Shown: one piece after another, positions 34,913-46,300 of the stretch | How the letters are laid out: the number at the start of each line of letters is the position of its first letter | Numbering within the stretch: position 1 is the first letter of the stretch | DNA from: Winogradskyella psychrotolerans | GTDB taxonomy: Bacteria; Bacteroidota; Bacteroidia; Flavobacteriales; Flavobacteriaceae | Direction: 5' to 3' | Assembly (NCBI RefSeq): GCF_018860545.1 | Contig: NZ_JAHKPN010000026.1 | Location: 1 to 64,000, forward strand | DNA: 64,000 nt | The notes under the pieces: model-generated | Told to the model about the DNA's origin: nothing | The model's input: the letters and a program-made list of their open reading frames with translations, nothing else | The model's database searches: none | Made by a program: the position numbers and the translations under genes

Positions 34913-36100
34913 ATGGCAAAGGCAACTTTTGATCGTTCAAAACCACACTTAAACATTGGTACTATTGGACACGTAGATCACGGTAAAACAACTTTAACTG
35001 CTGCTATTACTAAAGTATTAGCTGATGCAGGTTTATCTGAAGCGAGAGATTTCGATCAAATCGATAACGCACCAGAAGAAAAAGAAAGAGGTATAACAAT
35101 TAATACTTCTCACGTAGAATATGCAACTGCTAATCGTCACTACGCTCACGTTGACTGTCCAGGTCACGCGGATTACGTAAAGAACATGGTTACAGGTGCT
35201 GCTCAAATGGATGGTGCTATCTTAGTTGTTGCTGCAACAGATGGTCCAATGCCACAAACTCGTGAGCACATCCTTTTAGGGCGTCAGGTAGGTATTCCAA
35301 GTATCGTTGTATTCATGAATAAAGTGGATATGGTTGATGATGAAGAGTTACTTGAATTAGTTGAAATGGAAATTAGAGATTTATTGTCTTTCTACGAATA
35401 TGATGGTGATAATGGACCTGTAATTGCTGGATCTGCTTTAGGTGCTTTAAATGGTGAGCAAAAATGGGTTGACACTGTTATGGAATTAATGGATGCTGTT
35501 GATGATTGGATTAAGGAGCCTGTTCGTGATATGGATAAGCCATTCTTAATGCCTATTGAAGATGTATTCTCTATTACAGGTCGTGGTACTGTTGCAACTG
35601 GTCGTATTGAAACTGGTGTAGCTAACACAGGAGATCCTGTTGAGATTATTGGTATGGGAGCTGAGAAATTAACTTCTACTATTACTGGTATCGAAATGTT
35701 CCGTCAAATCTTAGATAGAGGTGAAGCTGGTGATAACGCTGGTATCTTATTAAGAGGTATTGAGAAGTCTCAAATCTCAAGAGGTATGGTAATCGTTAAG
35801 CCTGGTTCTGTAACACCACACTCTAAATTCAAAGCAGAGGTTTATATCCTTAAAAAAGAAGAAGGTGGACGTCACACTCCATTCCATAATAACTACCGTC
35901 CACAGTTCTACGTTCGTACAACTGACGTAACTGGAAACATTGCGCTTCCTGATGGAGTTGAAATGGTAATGCCTGGTGATAACTTAACAATTACTGTTGA
36001 CTTAATTAACACAATTGCAATGAACGTAGGTTTACGTTTCGCTATCCGTGAAGGTGGTAGAACAGTTGGTGCAGGTCAGGTAACTGAGATTTTAGACTAA
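34913..36100 (+). CDS. tuf: Translation elongation factor Tu
   Basis: GTPase that carries aminoacyl-tRNA to the ribosomal A site. G motifs: GHVDHGKTT (residues 18-26), DCPGHADYV for G3, and NKVDMVDD for G4. The effector region [12 protein letters not shown] is intact. Domains 2 and 3 follow normally ([37 protein letters not shown]), total 395 aa. It is embedded between tRNA-Thr and tRNA-Trp, an order typical of Bacteroidetes. No fusA or rpsG neighbour, which suggests a separate str operon elsewhere. Codon use is strongly biased and shows little divergence. Confidence 0.99.
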   Translation: MAKATFDRSKPHLNIGTIGHVDHGKTTLTAAITKVLADAGLSEARDFDQIDNAPEEKERGITINTSHVEYATANRHYAHVDCPGHADYVKNMVTGAAQMDGAILVVAATDGPMPQTREHILLGRQVGIPSIVVFMNKVDMVDDEELLELVEMEIRDLLSFYEYDGDNGPVIAGSALGALNGEQKWVDTVMELMDAVDDWIKEPVRDMDKPFLMPIEDVFSITGRGTVATGRIETGVANTGDPVEIIGMGAEKLTSTITGIEMFRQILDRGEAGDNAGILLRGIEKSQISRGMVIVKPGSVTPHSKFKAEVYILKKEEGGRHTPFHNNYRPQFYVRTTDVTGNIALPDGVEMVMPGDNLTITVDLINTIAMNVGLRFAIREGGRTVGAGQVTEILD

Positions 36101-36124
36101 GCTATATAATTAAAATAATTAATT

Positions 36125-36152
36125 AAGGTGTCTCGATATTTCGGGACGCCTT
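36125..36152 (+). terminator. Hairpin after tuf
   Basis: AAGGTGTCTCG, loop ATATTT, CGGGACGCCTT: an 11-bp stem with G-U pairs but only a weak T tract. It may be a partial terminator or a processing site before tRNA-Trp. Confidence 0.55.
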
Positions 36153-36217
36153 GATTATTGTTTACAGGTTTTACTCTTCCGATTATTATAATTGGATGTA
36201 TAGAGTAAATTCTAGAT

Positions 36218-36290
36218 ACGGGTTTAGCTCAGTTGGTAGAGCACTGGTCTCCAAAACCAGGTGTCGTGAGTTCGAGTCTCTCAACCCGTG
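36218..36290 (+). tRNA. tRNA-Trp(CCA)
   Basis: A 73-nt cloverleaf. Acceptor ACGGGTT/AACCCGT, discriminator G as required for TrpRS. Anticodon stem CTGGT/ACCAG with loop CTCCAAA (anticodon CCA). T-arm GTGAG TTCGAGT CTCTC. It lies between tuf and secE. Confidence 0.97.
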
Positions 36291-36342
36291 CAAATAAAAT
36301 AAACGGATTATTTTTCTTAATCCTAATAAAAGTAATAATCAA

Positions 36343-36537
36343 ATGGCAGGATTAATAACATATATAAAAGAATCGTTTGGAGAGTTAAAGAATAATGTGT
36401 CATGGACACCATGGCCAGAGGCTCAAAAATTAACAGTGATTGTTGCTGTGTTTTCAATTATATTTTCTTTAGCTATTTGGGGAGTGGATACTGTTTTTAG
36501 TAGAGCAGTAAGAGCTTACTTTGATATGATACACTAA
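36343..36537 (+). CDS. secE: Protein translocase subunit SecE
   Basis: A 64-aa single-helix SecE. Residues 1-30 form the amphipathic cytoplasmic helix (AGLITYIKESFGELKNNVSWTPWPEAQK, with the conserved V-W-P pattern), followed by one membrane helix (VIVAVFSIIFSLAIWGV). It clamps SecY in the SecYEG channel. The short one-helix form is usual outside enterobacteria. It is 23 nt upstream of nusG. Confidence 0.96.
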   Translation: MAGLITYIKESFGELKNNVSWTPWPEAQKLTVIVAVFSIIFSLAIWGVDTVFSRAVRAYFDMIH

Positions 36538-36560
36538 CAATTATACAAGAAGAAGAGATT

Positions 36561-37106
36561 ATGTCTGATAAAAAATGGTATGTTGTTAGAGCGGTAAGCG
36601 GTCAAGAAAATAAAATTAAAGCTTATATCGAGAATGAAATTTCAAGATTAGGTTTAGAAGATTTCGTAGATCAAGTATTAGTTCCAACCGAAAAAGTAAT
36701 TCAAATCCGTAACGGAAAAAAAATTAACAAGGAGAAAGTATATTTTCCTGGTTATATAATGGTTCAAGCCAATTTAAGTGGTGAGATCCCTCACATCATT
36801 AAATCGATTACAAATGTAATTGGGTTTCTTGGTGAAACAAAAGGTGGTGATCCTGTACCACTAAGACAATCTGAAGTTAACAGAATGTTAGGTAAAGTAG
36901 ATGAGTTGAGCGTAGAGGCAGATGCTAATGTTGCGATTCCGTTTACAAAAGGTGAAACTGTTAAAGTTATCGATGGTCCATTCAATGGTTTTGATGGTAC
37001 AATTGAGAAGATTAATGAAGAAAAGCGTAAGCTTGAGGTGATGGTAAAGATTTTTGGAAGAAAAACACCATTAGAGTTAAGTTATATGCAAGTAGAAAAA
37101 GTATAA
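36561..37106 (+). CDS. nusG: Transcription termination/antitermination protein NusG
   Basis: A 181-aa RNA polymerase-associated factor. NGN domain: KWYVVRAVSGQENKIKAYIENE at the N-terminus, KVYFPGYIMVQ near 54-64, and VIGFLGETKGGDPVPL. KOW domain from about residue 125: FTKGETVKVIDGPFNGFDGTIEKINEEKRKLEVMVKIFGRKTPLELSYMQVEKV. It couples RNA polymerase to Rho or to ribosomal protein S10. It lies in the conserved secE-nusG-rplK order. Confidence 0.98.
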   Translation: MSDKKWYVVRAVSGQENKIKAYIENEISRLGLEDFVDQVLVPTEKVIQIRNGKKINKEKVYFPGYIMVQANLSGEIPHIIKSITNVIGFLGETKGGDPVPLRQSEVNRMLGKVDELSVEADANVAIPFTKGETVKVIDGPFNGFDGTIEKINEEKRKLEVMVKIFGRKTPLELSYMQVEKV

Positions 37107-37172
37107 TAATTGTTACATAAAGAGCGTGTTATCTATGCTTCCAATATAGGTAATCGTAATAAACATTAAGAA

Positions 37173-37613
37173 ATGGCAAAAGAAATAGACAAAGTAGTTA
37201 AGCTACAAGTTCGGGGAGGTGCTGCGAATCCATCGCCACCGGTAGGACCCGCTTTAGGTGCCGCTGGAGTTAATATCATGGAGTTCTGTAAGCAGTTTAA
37301 TGCTAGAACACAAGATAAAGCAGGTAAAGTTTTACCTGTGGCAATATCAGTTTACAAAGACAAATCATTTGACTTTGTAATCAAAACGCCACCAGCAGCA
37401 GTACAATTATTAGAAGCGGCCAAAGTAAAGAAAGGATCAGGAGAACCAAACCGACGTAAAGTAGCAAAAGTGACTTGGGATCAAGTTAAAGCAATTGCAG
37501 AAGACAAAATGGTAGATTTAAATGCCTTTGAAATCGGATCAGCTATGAAAATGGTTGCCGGTACTGCAAGATCTATGGGTATCACTGTTAAAGGAGGAGA
37601 AGCTCCAAACTAA
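37173..37613 (+). CDS. rplK: 50S ribosomal protein L11
   Basis: A 146-aa L11 that binds the 23S GTPase-associated region. N-terminal domain [38 protein letters not shown] is canonical, including the proline-rich hinge side; the C-terminal RNA-binding part [44 protein letters not shown] is complete. It is 10 nt upstream of rplA. Confidence 0.98.
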   Translation: MAKEIDKVVKLQVRGGAANPSPPVGPALGAAGVNIMEFCKQFNARTQDKAGKVLPVAISVYKDKSFDFVIKTPPAAVQLLEAAKVKKGSGEPNRRKVAKVTWDQVKAIAEDKMVDLNAFEIGSAMKMVAGTARSMGITVKGGEAPN

Positions 37614-37623
37614 ATTTTTAGAA

Positions 37624-38313
37624 ATGGCAAGATTAACAAAGAAGCAAAAAGAAGCAAGAGCAAAGGTTGATAATAACAAAACTTACTCTATAGAAGAAGC
37701 TTCAGCTTTACTAAAAGAAATTACGTACACAAAATTTGATGCTTCTATCGATTTAGCAATCAGATTAGGTGTAGACCCACGTAAAGCCAATCAAATGGTC
37801 CGTGGTGTTGTTTCATTACCACACGGTACAGGTAAAGATATGAAGGTTCTTGCGCTTGTAACTCCAGATAAAGAAGCAGAGGCTAAAGAAGCAGGTGCTG
37901 ATTATGTTGGGTTAGATGAATACTTACAGAAAATAAAAGAAGGTTGGACAGATGTTGACGTTATCGTTACTATGCCAAGCATTATGGGTAAGTTAGGACC
38001 ATTAGGTAGAGTATTAGGACCAAGAGGTCTTATGCCAAATCCTAAGACTGGTACAGTAACTATGGATGTAGCTAAAGCAGTTGCAGAAGTAAAAGCTGGT
38101 AAGATAGATTTTAAAGTAGATAAAACAGGTATAGTACATGCACCTATTGGGAAAGCATCGTTTTCTACCGATAAAATTGTTGGGAATGCTCAAGAATTAT
38201 TATCTACAATCATGAAGTTAAAACCAACTGCGTCAAAAGGAACTTATGTAAAGAGCATTTATATGTCTAGTACAATGAGTCCAAGTATATCAGTTGATAC
38301 AAAAATAGGATAG
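37624..38313 (+). CDS. rplA: 50S ribosomal protein L1
   Basis: A 229-aa L1-stalk protein. The start at 37624 ([15 protein letters not shown]) is the family start; reading further upstream would run into rplK in another frame. Typical segments: [60 protein letters not shown] and [47 protein letters not shown]. In many bacteria L1 autoregulates the L11-L1 mRNA; the 59-nt nusG-rplK gap could hold such a site, but I did not identify it. Confidence 0.98.
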   Translation: MARLTKKQKEARAKVDNNKTYSIEEASALLKEITYTKFDASIDLAIRLGVDPRKANQMVRGVVSLPHGTGKDMKVLALVTPDKEAEAKEAGADYVGLDEYLQKIKEGWTDVDVIVTMPSIMGKLGPLGRVLGPRGLMPNPKTGTVTMDVAKAVAEVKAGKIDFKVDKTGIVHAPIGKASFSTDKIVGNAQELLSTIMKLKPTASKGTYVKSIYMSSTMSPSISVDTKIG

Positions 38314-38332
38314 TAGTTAAACTTAGAATATT

Positions 38333-38854
38333 ATGACAAGAGAAGAAAAATCCCAAGTAATTGAAGAGTTGACTGCTCAATTAGCAGATAATACAAATAT
38401 CTATTTAACTGATATTTCTGGATTAGATGCAGTAGCAACTTCAAACTTAAGAAGAGCCTGTTTTAAAGCTAATATAAAATTAGCGGTTGTAAAGAATACA
38501 CTTTTAGAGAAAGCAATGGAAGCATCGGATAGAGAATTCGGTGACTTACCTACAACTTTAAAAGGCAATACATCAGTAATGTATTCTGAAACAGGAAATG
38601 GACCAGCTAAAGTAATTAAAGAATTCCGTAAAAAATCTGAAAAGCCTTTATTGAAAGGTGCTTTCATTGAGGAGTCTGTTTACATTGGTGACGATTTATT
38701 AGATGCATTAGTAGACATCAAGTCAAGAGAAGAACTTATTGGTGAAATTGTAGGTTTACTACAGTCTCCTGCTAAGAACGTTATCTCAGCACTTAAATCT
38801 AGTGGTGGAAAAATCGCAGGTATCGTTAAAACATTATCCGAAAGAGAAGGATAA
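38333..38854 (+). CDS. rplJ: 50S ribosomal protein L10
   Basis: A 173-aa stalk-base protein that anchors L7/L12 dimers through its C-terminal helix. Family segments: EEKSQVIEELTAQLADNTNIYLTDISGLD, NLRRACFKANIKLAVVKNTLLEKAME, and the C-terminal VGLLQSPAKNVISALKSSGGKIAGIVKTLSERE. The gap to rplA is only 19 nt, so the long autoregulatory L10 leader known in enterobacteria is missing or lies elsewhere. Confidence 0.98.
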   Translation: MTREEKSQVIEELTAQLADNTNIYLTDISGLDAVATSNLRRACFKANIKLAVVKNTLLEKAMEASDREFGDLPTTLKGNTSVMYSETGNGPAKVIKEFRKKSEKPLLKGAFIEESVYIGDDLLDALVDIKSREELIGEIVGLLQSPAKNVISALKSSGGKIAGIVKTLSEREG

Positions 38855-38912
38855 TACTAGTATTACACAATAGAAAATTATATTATAACACACATTATTA
38901 AACAATAGAAAA

Positions 38913-39287
38913 ATGGCAGATTTAAAAGATTTCGCAGAACAATTAGTTAACTTAACAGTAAAAGAAGTTAACGAATTAGCAACAATATTAAAAGATGAGT
39001 ACGGTATCGAGCCTGCTGCTGCTGCAGTAGCTATGGCAGGTCCAGCTGCAGGTGGTGGAGAAGCTGCTGAAGAGCAAACTGAATTTGATGTTATTTTAAA
39101 AGCGGCAGGTGGTTCTAAACTAGCTGTAGTAAAATTAGTTAAAGAATTAACTGGTTTAGGTTTAAAAGAAGCTAAAGGTTTAGTTGATGATGCACCAAGT
39201 GCAATCAAAGAAGGTGTTTCTAAAGATGAAGCAGAAGCTTTAAAATCTCAATTAGAAGACGCTGGAGCTGAGGTTGAGCTTAAATAA
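38913..39287 (+). CDS. rplL: 50S ribosomal protein L7/L12
   Basis: A 124-aa stalk protein. N-terminal dimerisation helices ([33 protein letters not shown]), an Ala/Gly hinge ([21 protein letters not shown]), and the C-terminal factor-binding domain ([67 protein letters not shown]). It recruits translational GTPases. A strong hairpin follows it before rpoB. Confidence 0.98.
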   Translation: MADLKDFAEQLVNLTVKEVNELATILKDEYGIEPAAAAVAMAGPAAGGGEAAEEQTEFDVILKAAGGSKLAVVKLVKELTGLGLKEAKGLVDDAPSAIKEGVSKDEAEALKSQLEDAGAEVELK

Positions 39288-39309
39288 GCTTACTCATTCA
39301 ACAATACAA

Positions 39310-39351
39310 GGTTTAGGTCTAGAGTCGTACTCTAAGACCTAAACCCTTTTG
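39310..39351 (+). terminator. Attenuator-like hairpin between rplL and rpoB
   Basis: Arms GGTTTAGGTCTAGAGT and ACTCTAAGACCTAAACC form a 16-bp stem with one bulged base and a CGT loop, followed by CTTTTG. No promoter box is evident between it and rpoB, so it more likely reduces read-through or marks an RNA-processing site than ends the operon. Confidence 0.7.
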
Positions 39352-39409
39352 TGTATATAAACGTTATATACATTTTTTAGTTTTTATTTTAATAAAATCT
39401 CGTTCATCA

Positions 39410-42400
39410 ATGTTAGCAAAAAAGGCTGAAAGAATTAATTTCTCTTCTATTGTAAATAGGACAGATTACCCAGACTTTTTGGATATCCAAATTAAATCCT
39501 TCCAGGATTTTTTCCAATTAGAAACAAAGTCAGAAGAAAGAGGTACTGAAGGTTTGTACAACACCTTTATGGAGAACTTCCCAATAACAGACACGCGTAA
39601 TCAATTCGTATTAGAATTTTTAGATTACTTTATAGATCCACCAAGATACTCAATAGAAGAATGTATCGAAAGAGGATTAACATACAGTGTGCCTTTAAAA
39701 GCAAGATTGAAGTTGTACTGTACGGATCCAGAACATGAGGATTTCGAAACAATTGTACAAGATGTATATTTAGGTACAATTCCTTATATGACTCCGAGTG
39801 GTACATTCTGTATCAATGGTGCAGAACGTGTTGTAGTTTCTCAATTACATAGATCACCTGGTGTATTCTTTAGCCAGTCTTTCCATGCTAATGGAACGAA
39901 ATTGTATTCTGCTCGTGTAATTCCTTTCAAAGGATCATGGATAGAATTTGCAACTGATATCAATCAAGTAATGTATGCTTATATTGATAGAAAGAAAAAA
40001 TTACCTGTTACAACGCTTTTCCGTGCTATCGGTTTTGAGCGTGATAAAGATATTTTAGAGATTTTTGACCTTGCAGAAGAAGTAAAGGTTTCAAAATCTG
40101 GATTAAAGAAAGTTATCGGTCGTAAGTTAGCTGCACGTGTATTGAATACATGGCACGAAGATTTCGTTGATGAAGATACAGGTGAAGTTGTATCTATTGA
40201 GCGTAACGAAATTGTATTAGATCGTGACACCATCATAGACAAAGACAATATTGAAGAAATTCTTGAAGCGGAAGTAAAAACGATTCTTTTACACAAAGAA
40301 AGTGCGCAACAAGGAGATTACGCAATTATTCACAATACATTACAGAAAGATCCAACAAACTCTGAAAAGGAAGCTGTTGAGCACATCTACCGTCAATTAC
40401 GTAATGCTGAGCCGCCAGATGAAGAAACGGCGCGTGGTATTATTGATAAATTATTCTTCTCTGACCAACGTTACTCTTTAGGTGAAGTTGGGCGTTACAG
40501 AATGAATAAGAAATTACAGTTAGATATCGGAATGGATAAGCAAGTGCTTACTAAAGAAGATATCATAACGATCATAAAATATTTAATTGAGCTTATCAAC
40601 TCTAAAGCAGAGATTGATGATATTGACCACTTATCTAACCGTCGTGTACGTACAGTAGGTGAGCAATTATCGTCTCAGTTTGGTGTTGGTTTAGCACGTA
40701 TGGCACGTACTATTCGTGAGCGTATGAACGTTCGTGATAATGAAGTGTTTACTCCAATTGATTTAATTAATGCTAAGACCTTATCGTCTGTAATTAATTC
40801 GTTCTTTGGAACAAATCAGTTATCTCAATTTATGGATCAAACGAATCCTCTTGCAGAGATTACGCATAAGCGTCGTCTTTCAGCATTAGGACCAGGTGGT
40901 TTATCTAGAGAAAGAGCAGGTTTCGAAGTACGTGATGTTCACTATACACACTATGGGCGTTTATGTCCTATTGAAACACCAGAAGGACCAAACATTGGTT
41001 TAATTTCTTCTTTATCTTGTTTCGCGAAAGTGAACGCTATGGGATTCATCGAAACTCCATACCGTAAAGTTGAAGATGGTGTTGTAGATATTCAAAATAC
41101 ACCGACATATCTAAGTGCTGAAGAGGAAGAAGATATGTTAATCGCACAAGCAACTATTAAAGTTGATGATAGCGGTAAAATATTAGCAGATAAAATTATC
41201 TCTCGTCAAGAAGGTGATTTCCCTGTTATTGAACCATCAAGTGTCAACTATACTGATGTTGCACCAAATCAAATTGCATCGATTTCAGCTTCATTAATTC
41301 CATTCTTGGAACATGATGATGCCAACCGTGCATTGATGGGATCTAACATGATGCGTCAGGCTGTACCTTTATTACGTCCTGAAGCACCAATCGTAGGTAC
41401 TGGTTTAGAGCGTCAAGTAGCATCAGATTCTAGAGTATTAATAAATGCTGAAGGAGCTGGTACTGTAGAATATGTAGATGCTCAGAAAATTACGATTAGA
41501 TACGAACGTACTGAAGAAGCTGCAATGGTTAGCTTTGACAGTGATACGAAGACATATCCTTTAGTAAAGTTCAGAAAAACAAACCAAGGTACGTCTATTA
41601 ACTTAAAGCCAATCGTTGAGAAAGGTGATAAAGTTGAAAGAGGACAAGTACTTTGTGAAGGTTATGCAACTGAAAATGGTGAATTAGCACTTGGTAGAAA
41701 TATGAAAGTAGCCTTTATGCCTTGGAAAGGGTATAACTTTGAGGATGCGATTGTAATTTCTGAAAAAGTAGTTAGAGAAGATGTATTTACATCGATTCAT
41801 ATTGATGAGTATTCATTAGAAGTTAGAGATACTAAACTAGGTAACGAAGAGTTAACTAATGATATTCCTAACGTTTCTGAAGAAGCAACTAAAGATTTAG
41901 ATGAAAATGGTATGATTCGCATCGGTGCGGAAATCAAGCCAGGAGACATCTTAATTGGTAAAATTACACCTAAAGGAGAATCAGATCCTACACCAGAAGA
42001 AAAACTTTTAAGAGCTATTTTCGGTGATAAAGCTGGTGATGTTAAAGATGCTTCTTTAAAAGCGTCTCCATCACTTAATGGTGTTGTTATTGATAAAAAA
42101 TTATTTGCTAGAGCCGTAAAAGATAAACGTAAGAGAGCACAAGATAAAGAAGATATCGAGAAGTTAGAAGATGCTTACGATAACAGATTCGATGATCTTA
42201 AGAATGTTCTTGTTGACAAATTATTCAACATCGTTAATGGTAAAACAGCTCAGGGTATTTATAATGATTTAGGAGAAGAAATTATTCCTAAAGGTAAAAA
42301 GTATACATTAAAGATGTTAAATGCTGTAGATGATTATACACATTTAACTTCAGGAAAATGGACTACTGACGACCATACAAATGAACTTGTTGCGGATCTA

Positions 42401-43222
42401 ATCCACAATTATAAGATTAAGGAAAATGATTTACAAGGATCATTAAGACGTGAGAAGTTTACAATCTCTGTTGGTGATGAATTACCTGCAGGTATCATTA
42501 AACTAGCTAAAGTTTATATCGCTAAGAAACGTAAACTTAAAGTTGGTGATAAAATGGCGGGTCGTCACGGTAACAAAGGTATTGTTGCTCGTATCGTGCG
42601 TCAAGAAGATATGCCGTTCTTAGAAGATGGAACTCCAGTTGATATTGTATTAAATCCACTTGGTGTACCGTCTCGTATGAACATTGGTCAGATTTATGAA
42701 ACCGTTTTAGGATGGGCAGGTAAAGATTTAGGTAAAAAGTATGCCACTCCAATTTTTGATGGTGCAACTTTAGATCAAATTAATGCCTACACAGATGAAG
42801 CGGGTATTCCAAGATTTGGACATACATATTTATATGATGGTGGTACAGGTGATCGTTTTGATCAGCCAGCAACAGTTGGTGTGATCTATATGATTAAGCT
42901 TGGTCACATGATTGATGATAAAATGCACGCACGTTCTATAGGACCATACTCATTAATTACACAACAACCATTAGGTGGTAAAGCACAATTTGGTGGTCAA
43001 CGTTTTGGTGAGATGGAAGTTTGGGCACTTGAGGCTTATGGAGCATCAAGTACTTTACGTGAGATCCTTACTGTAAAATCAGATGACGTTATTGGTAGAG
43101 CTAAAACTTACGAAGCTATCGTTAAGGGAGAGCCAATGCCAGAACCAGGACTTCCAGAATCGTTCAACGTACTTATGCACGAATTGAAAGGTTTAGGATT
43201 AGATATTAGATTGGAGGAATAA
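39410..43222 (+). CDS. rpoB: DNA-directed RNA polymerase subunit beta
   Basis: Full-length beta subunit, 1270 aa, which with beta' forms the catalytic core. Recognisable elements: [28 protein letters not shown] at the N-terminus, [11 protein letters not shown], the rifampicin-pocket segment [87 protein letters not shown] and the C-terminal [19 protein letters not shown]. Rifampicin-pocket residues appear wild type (Q-L-S-F-M-D-Q, H, R, S order). Transcribed with rplJL and rpoC. Confidence 0.99.
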   Translation: MLAKKAERINFSSIVNRTDYPDFLDIQIKSFQDFFQLETKSEERGTEGLYNTFMENFPITDTRNQFVLEFLDYFIDPPRYSIEECIERGLTYSVPLKARLKLYCTDPEHEDFETIVQDVYLGTIPYMTPSGTFCINGAERVVVSQLHRSPGVFFSQSFHANGTKLYSARVIPFKGSWIEFATDINQVMYAYIDRKKKLPVTTLFRAIGFERDKDILEIFDLAEEVKVSKSGLKKVIGRKLAARVLNTWHEDFVDEDTGEVVSIERNEIVLDRDTIIDKDNIEEILEAEVKTILLHKESAQQGDYAIIHNTLQKDPTNSEKEAVEHIYRQLRNAEPPDEETARGIIDKLFFSDQRYSLGEVGRYRMNKKLQLDIGMDKQVLTKEDIITIIKYLIELINSKAEIDDIDHLSNRRVRTVGEQLSSQFGVGLARMARTIRERMNVRDNEVFTPIDLINAKTLSSVINSFFGTNQLSQFMDQTNPLAEITHKRRLSALGPGGLSRERAGFEVRDVHYTHYGRLCPIETPEGPNIGLISSLSCFAKVNAMGFIETPYRKVEDGVVDIQNTPTYLSAEEEEDMLIAQATIKVDDSGKILADKIISRQEGDFPVIEPSSVNYTDVAPNQIASISASLIPFLEHDDANRALMGSNMMRQAVPLLRPEAPIVGTGLERQVASDSRVLINAEGAGTVEYVDAQKITIRYERTEEAAMVSFDSDTKTYPLVKFRKTNQGTSINLKPIVEKGDKVERGQVLCEGYATENGELALGRNMKVAFMPWKGYNFEDAIVISEKVVREDVFTSIHIDEYSLEVRDTKLGNEELTNDIPNVSEEATKDLDENGMIRIGAEIKPGDILIGKITPKGESDPTPEEKLLRAIFGDKAGDVKDASLKASPSLNGVVIDKKLFARAVKDKRKRAQDKEDIEKLEDAYDNRFDDLKNVLVDKLFNIVNGKTAQGIYNDLGEEIIPKGKKYTLKMLNAVDDYTHLTSGKWTTDDHTNELVADLIHNYKIKENDLQGSLRREKFTISVGDELPAGIIKLAKVYIAKKRKLKVGDKMAGRHGNKGIVARIVRQEDMPFLEDGTPVDIVLNPLGVPSRMNIGQIYETVLGWAGKDLGKKYATPIFDGATLDQINAYTDEAGIPRFGHTYLYDGGTGDRFDQPATVGVIYMIKLGHMIDDKMHARSIGPYSLITQQPLGGKAQFGGQRFGEMEVWALEAYGASSTLREILTVKSDDVIGRAKTYEAIVKGEPMPEPGLPESFNVLMHELKGLGLDIRLEE

Positions 43223-43240
43223 TTTATTAGAAATTATTTC

Positions 43241-43267
43241 GTAGGGACAACTCGCGAGTGTCCGTAC
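43241..43267 (+). repeat. Palindromic element in the rpoB-rpoC spacer
   Basis: GTAGGGACAACTCGCGAG then TGTCCGTAC. The whole is an imperfect palindrome around ACTCGCGAGT, one base short of symmetry and with one mismatch. This type of palindrome looks like a mobile intergenic repeat, not an operon-specific signal. It is transcribed in the operon mRNA, where it can fold into a hairpin. Confidence 0.65.
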
Positions 43268-43285
43268 AACAATCGCAAAAATTAA

Positions 43286-43307
43286 GGGCAGTTTGTAAAA
43301 GCTGCCC
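43286..43307 (+). other. Small hairpin before rpoC
   Basis: GGGCAG, 10-nt loop, CTGCCC, 18 nt upstream of the rpoC ATG. There is no T-run, so it is not a terminator; it may be an mRNA-processing or stability element. Confidence 0.5.
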
Positions 43308-43325
43308 AAACGTAACAAAAATAAC

Positions 43326-46300
43326 ATGGCAAGAAGACAAGATAAAAATACAGTGCAGAAATTTAACAAAATTTCTATCGGTTTGGCGTCACCTGAATCT
43401 GTTTTAGGAGCATCTCGAGGTGAGGTATTAAAGCCAGAAACTATTAATTATCGAACACACAAACCAGAAAGAGATGGTTTGTTCTGTGAGCGTATTTTTG
43501 GTCCTGTAAAGGATTTTGAATGTGCTTGTGGTAAATATAAAAGAATACGTTACAAGGGTATTGTTTGTGACCGTTGTGGTGTAGAAGTAACAGAAAAGAA
43601 AGTACGTAGAGATAGAGTAGGTCACATCAACTTAGTTGTGCCAGTTGCTCATATCTGGTATTTCCGTTCGTTACCAAATAAAATAGGTTACCTTCTTGGA
43701 TTACCATCTAAGAAATTAGATATGATAATCTACTACGAGCGTTATGTGGTTATTCAACCAGGTATTGCTATGAATGCAGAAGGGGAGCCAATTCAAAAAA
43801 TGGATTTCTTAACAGAAGAAGAGTATCTAAATATTTTAGAAACAATACCTCAAGAAAACCAATACCTAGATGATACAGACCCTAACAAATTCATCGCTAA
43901 GATGGGTGCTGAGTGTCTTATCGATTTATTAGCCCGTATAGATTTAGATCAGTTATCTTATGATTTAAGACATAAAGCTAATAACGAAACATCTAAGCAA
44001 CGTAAAACTGAAGCCTTAAAACGTTTGCAAGTTGTTGAAGCGTTTAGAGATTCAAATTTAAACAGAGAAAACAGACCAGAATGGATGATCATGAAGGCTG
44101 TTCCTGTAATTCCACCAGAATTAAGACCTTTAGTGCCTTTAGATGGTGGTCGTTTTGCGACTTCAGATTTAAATGACTTGTACCGTCGTGTAATTATCCG
44201 TAACAACCGTCTTAAAAGATTAGTTGAGATAAAAGCACCAGAAGTTATATTACGTAATGAAAAACGTATGTTACAAGAATCAGTAGATTCATTGTTCGAT
44301 AACACACGTAAATCATCTGCAGTAAAAACAGATTCTAATAGACCATTAAAATCATTATCAGATTCACTTAAAGGTAAGCAAGGACGTTTCCGTCAAAACT
44401 TACTAGGTAAGCGTGTTGATTATTCTGCACGTTCTGTAATTGTTGTTGGACCAGAATTGAAATTATTCGAATGTGGTTTACCAAAAGATATGGCTGCAGA
44501 GCTATACAAACCTTTTGTTATTAGAAAATTAATTGAAAGAGGTATTGTAAAAACTGTAAAATCTGCAAAGAAAATAATCGATAGAAAAGAACCTGTAGTT
44601 TGGGATATCTTAGAGAATGTTTTAAAAGGACATCCAGTGCTTTTAAACCGTGCTCCTACGTTACACAGACTTGGTATTCAGGCGTTCCAACCTAAGCTTA
44701 TTGAAGGTAAAGCTATTCAATTACACCCATTAGTGTGTACGGCCTTTAATGCCGATTTTGATGGTGACCAAATGGCTGTACATTTACCATTAGGACCAGA
44801 AGCAATTTTAGAATGTCAGCTGTTAATGTTGGCTTCACATAATATTTTGAATCCAGCAAATGGTTCTCCAGTTACTGTACCTTCTCAGGATATGGTACTT
44901 GGTTTATATTATATGACTAAGTTACGTAAGACGGATGAAAGCTACACTGTAAAAGGTGAAGGCTTAACATTCTATTCTCCTGAAGAAGTAAATATTGCTT
45001 ATAACGAAAAGCGTGTTGATTTAAATGCAGGAATTAAAGTTAGAACTTTTGACTTTAATGAAGAAGGTGAGTTAACAAAGCAAATTATTGAAACTACTGT
45101 TGGTCGTGTACTTTTCAACGAAAAAGTACCAGCAGCAGCAGGTTATATAAATGAAGTATTAACTAAAAAGTCTTTAAGAGAAATTATTCATGGAATTCTT
45201 AAAAAGACAAGTGTTCCTGAAACAGCTGATTTCTTAGATGAGATTAAAACTTTAGGATACAAATTCGCTTTCCAAGGTGGATTATCATTTAGTTTAGGTG
45301 ATATTATTATTCCAGCTGAAAAGCAAGGAATGATTGATGCAGCTAACAAGCAAGTTGATGGTATTATGGGTAACTATAATATGGGACTTATTACCAACAA
45401 CGAACGTTATAATCAGGTTATTGATATCTGGACATCTACAAATGCTGAATTGACAGAATTGTCAATGAAACGTATTCGTGAAGATCAGCAAGGATTTAAC
45501 TCGGTGTTTATGATGCTTGATTCTGGTGCAAGGGGGTCTAAAGAACAAATTCGTCAGTTAACAGGTATGCGTGGATTAATGGCTAAGCCTAAAAAATCTA
45601 CAGCTGCTGGTGGAGAAATTATTGAAAATCCAATTCTTTCGAACTTTAAGGAAGGACTTTCAATTTTAGAATACTTTATCTCTACTCACGGTGCACGTAA
45701 AGGTCTTGCGGATACGGCTCTTAAAACTGCCGATGCAGGTTACTTAACTCGTCGTTTAGTAGATGTTTCCCAAGATGTTATCGTATACGAAGAGGATTGT
45801 GGTACATTAAGAGGTATCGAAGTTTCTGCGCTTAAGAAAAACGAAGAAATTGTTGAAAATTTAGCGGCTAGAATTGTTGGTAGAACATCACTTAATGATG
45901 TATATAACCCATTAACTGAAGAGTTATTAGTAGAAGCAGGTGGTCATATTGATGATGCTGTAGCTAAGAAAATTGGAGAGTCTCCAATTGATGCTATAGA
46001 AGTGCGTTCACCATTAACTTGTGAAGCTAAGAAAGGTATATGTGTGAAATGTTACGGTCGTAACCTTGCTACTGGTAAAATGGTACAACGAGGTGAAGCT
46101 GTTGGTGTTGTCGCGGCTCAATCTATTGGTGAACCTGGTACACAGTTAACATTACGTACATTCCACGTAGGTGGTATTGCAGGAAATATTTCAGAAGAGA
46201 ATAAATTAACTGTGAAGTTTGACGGTGTTGCTGAAATTGAAGATTTAAAAACGGTTAAGTCTAAAGATAAAGAAGGGAATGAGGTAGATGTAGTGATCTC

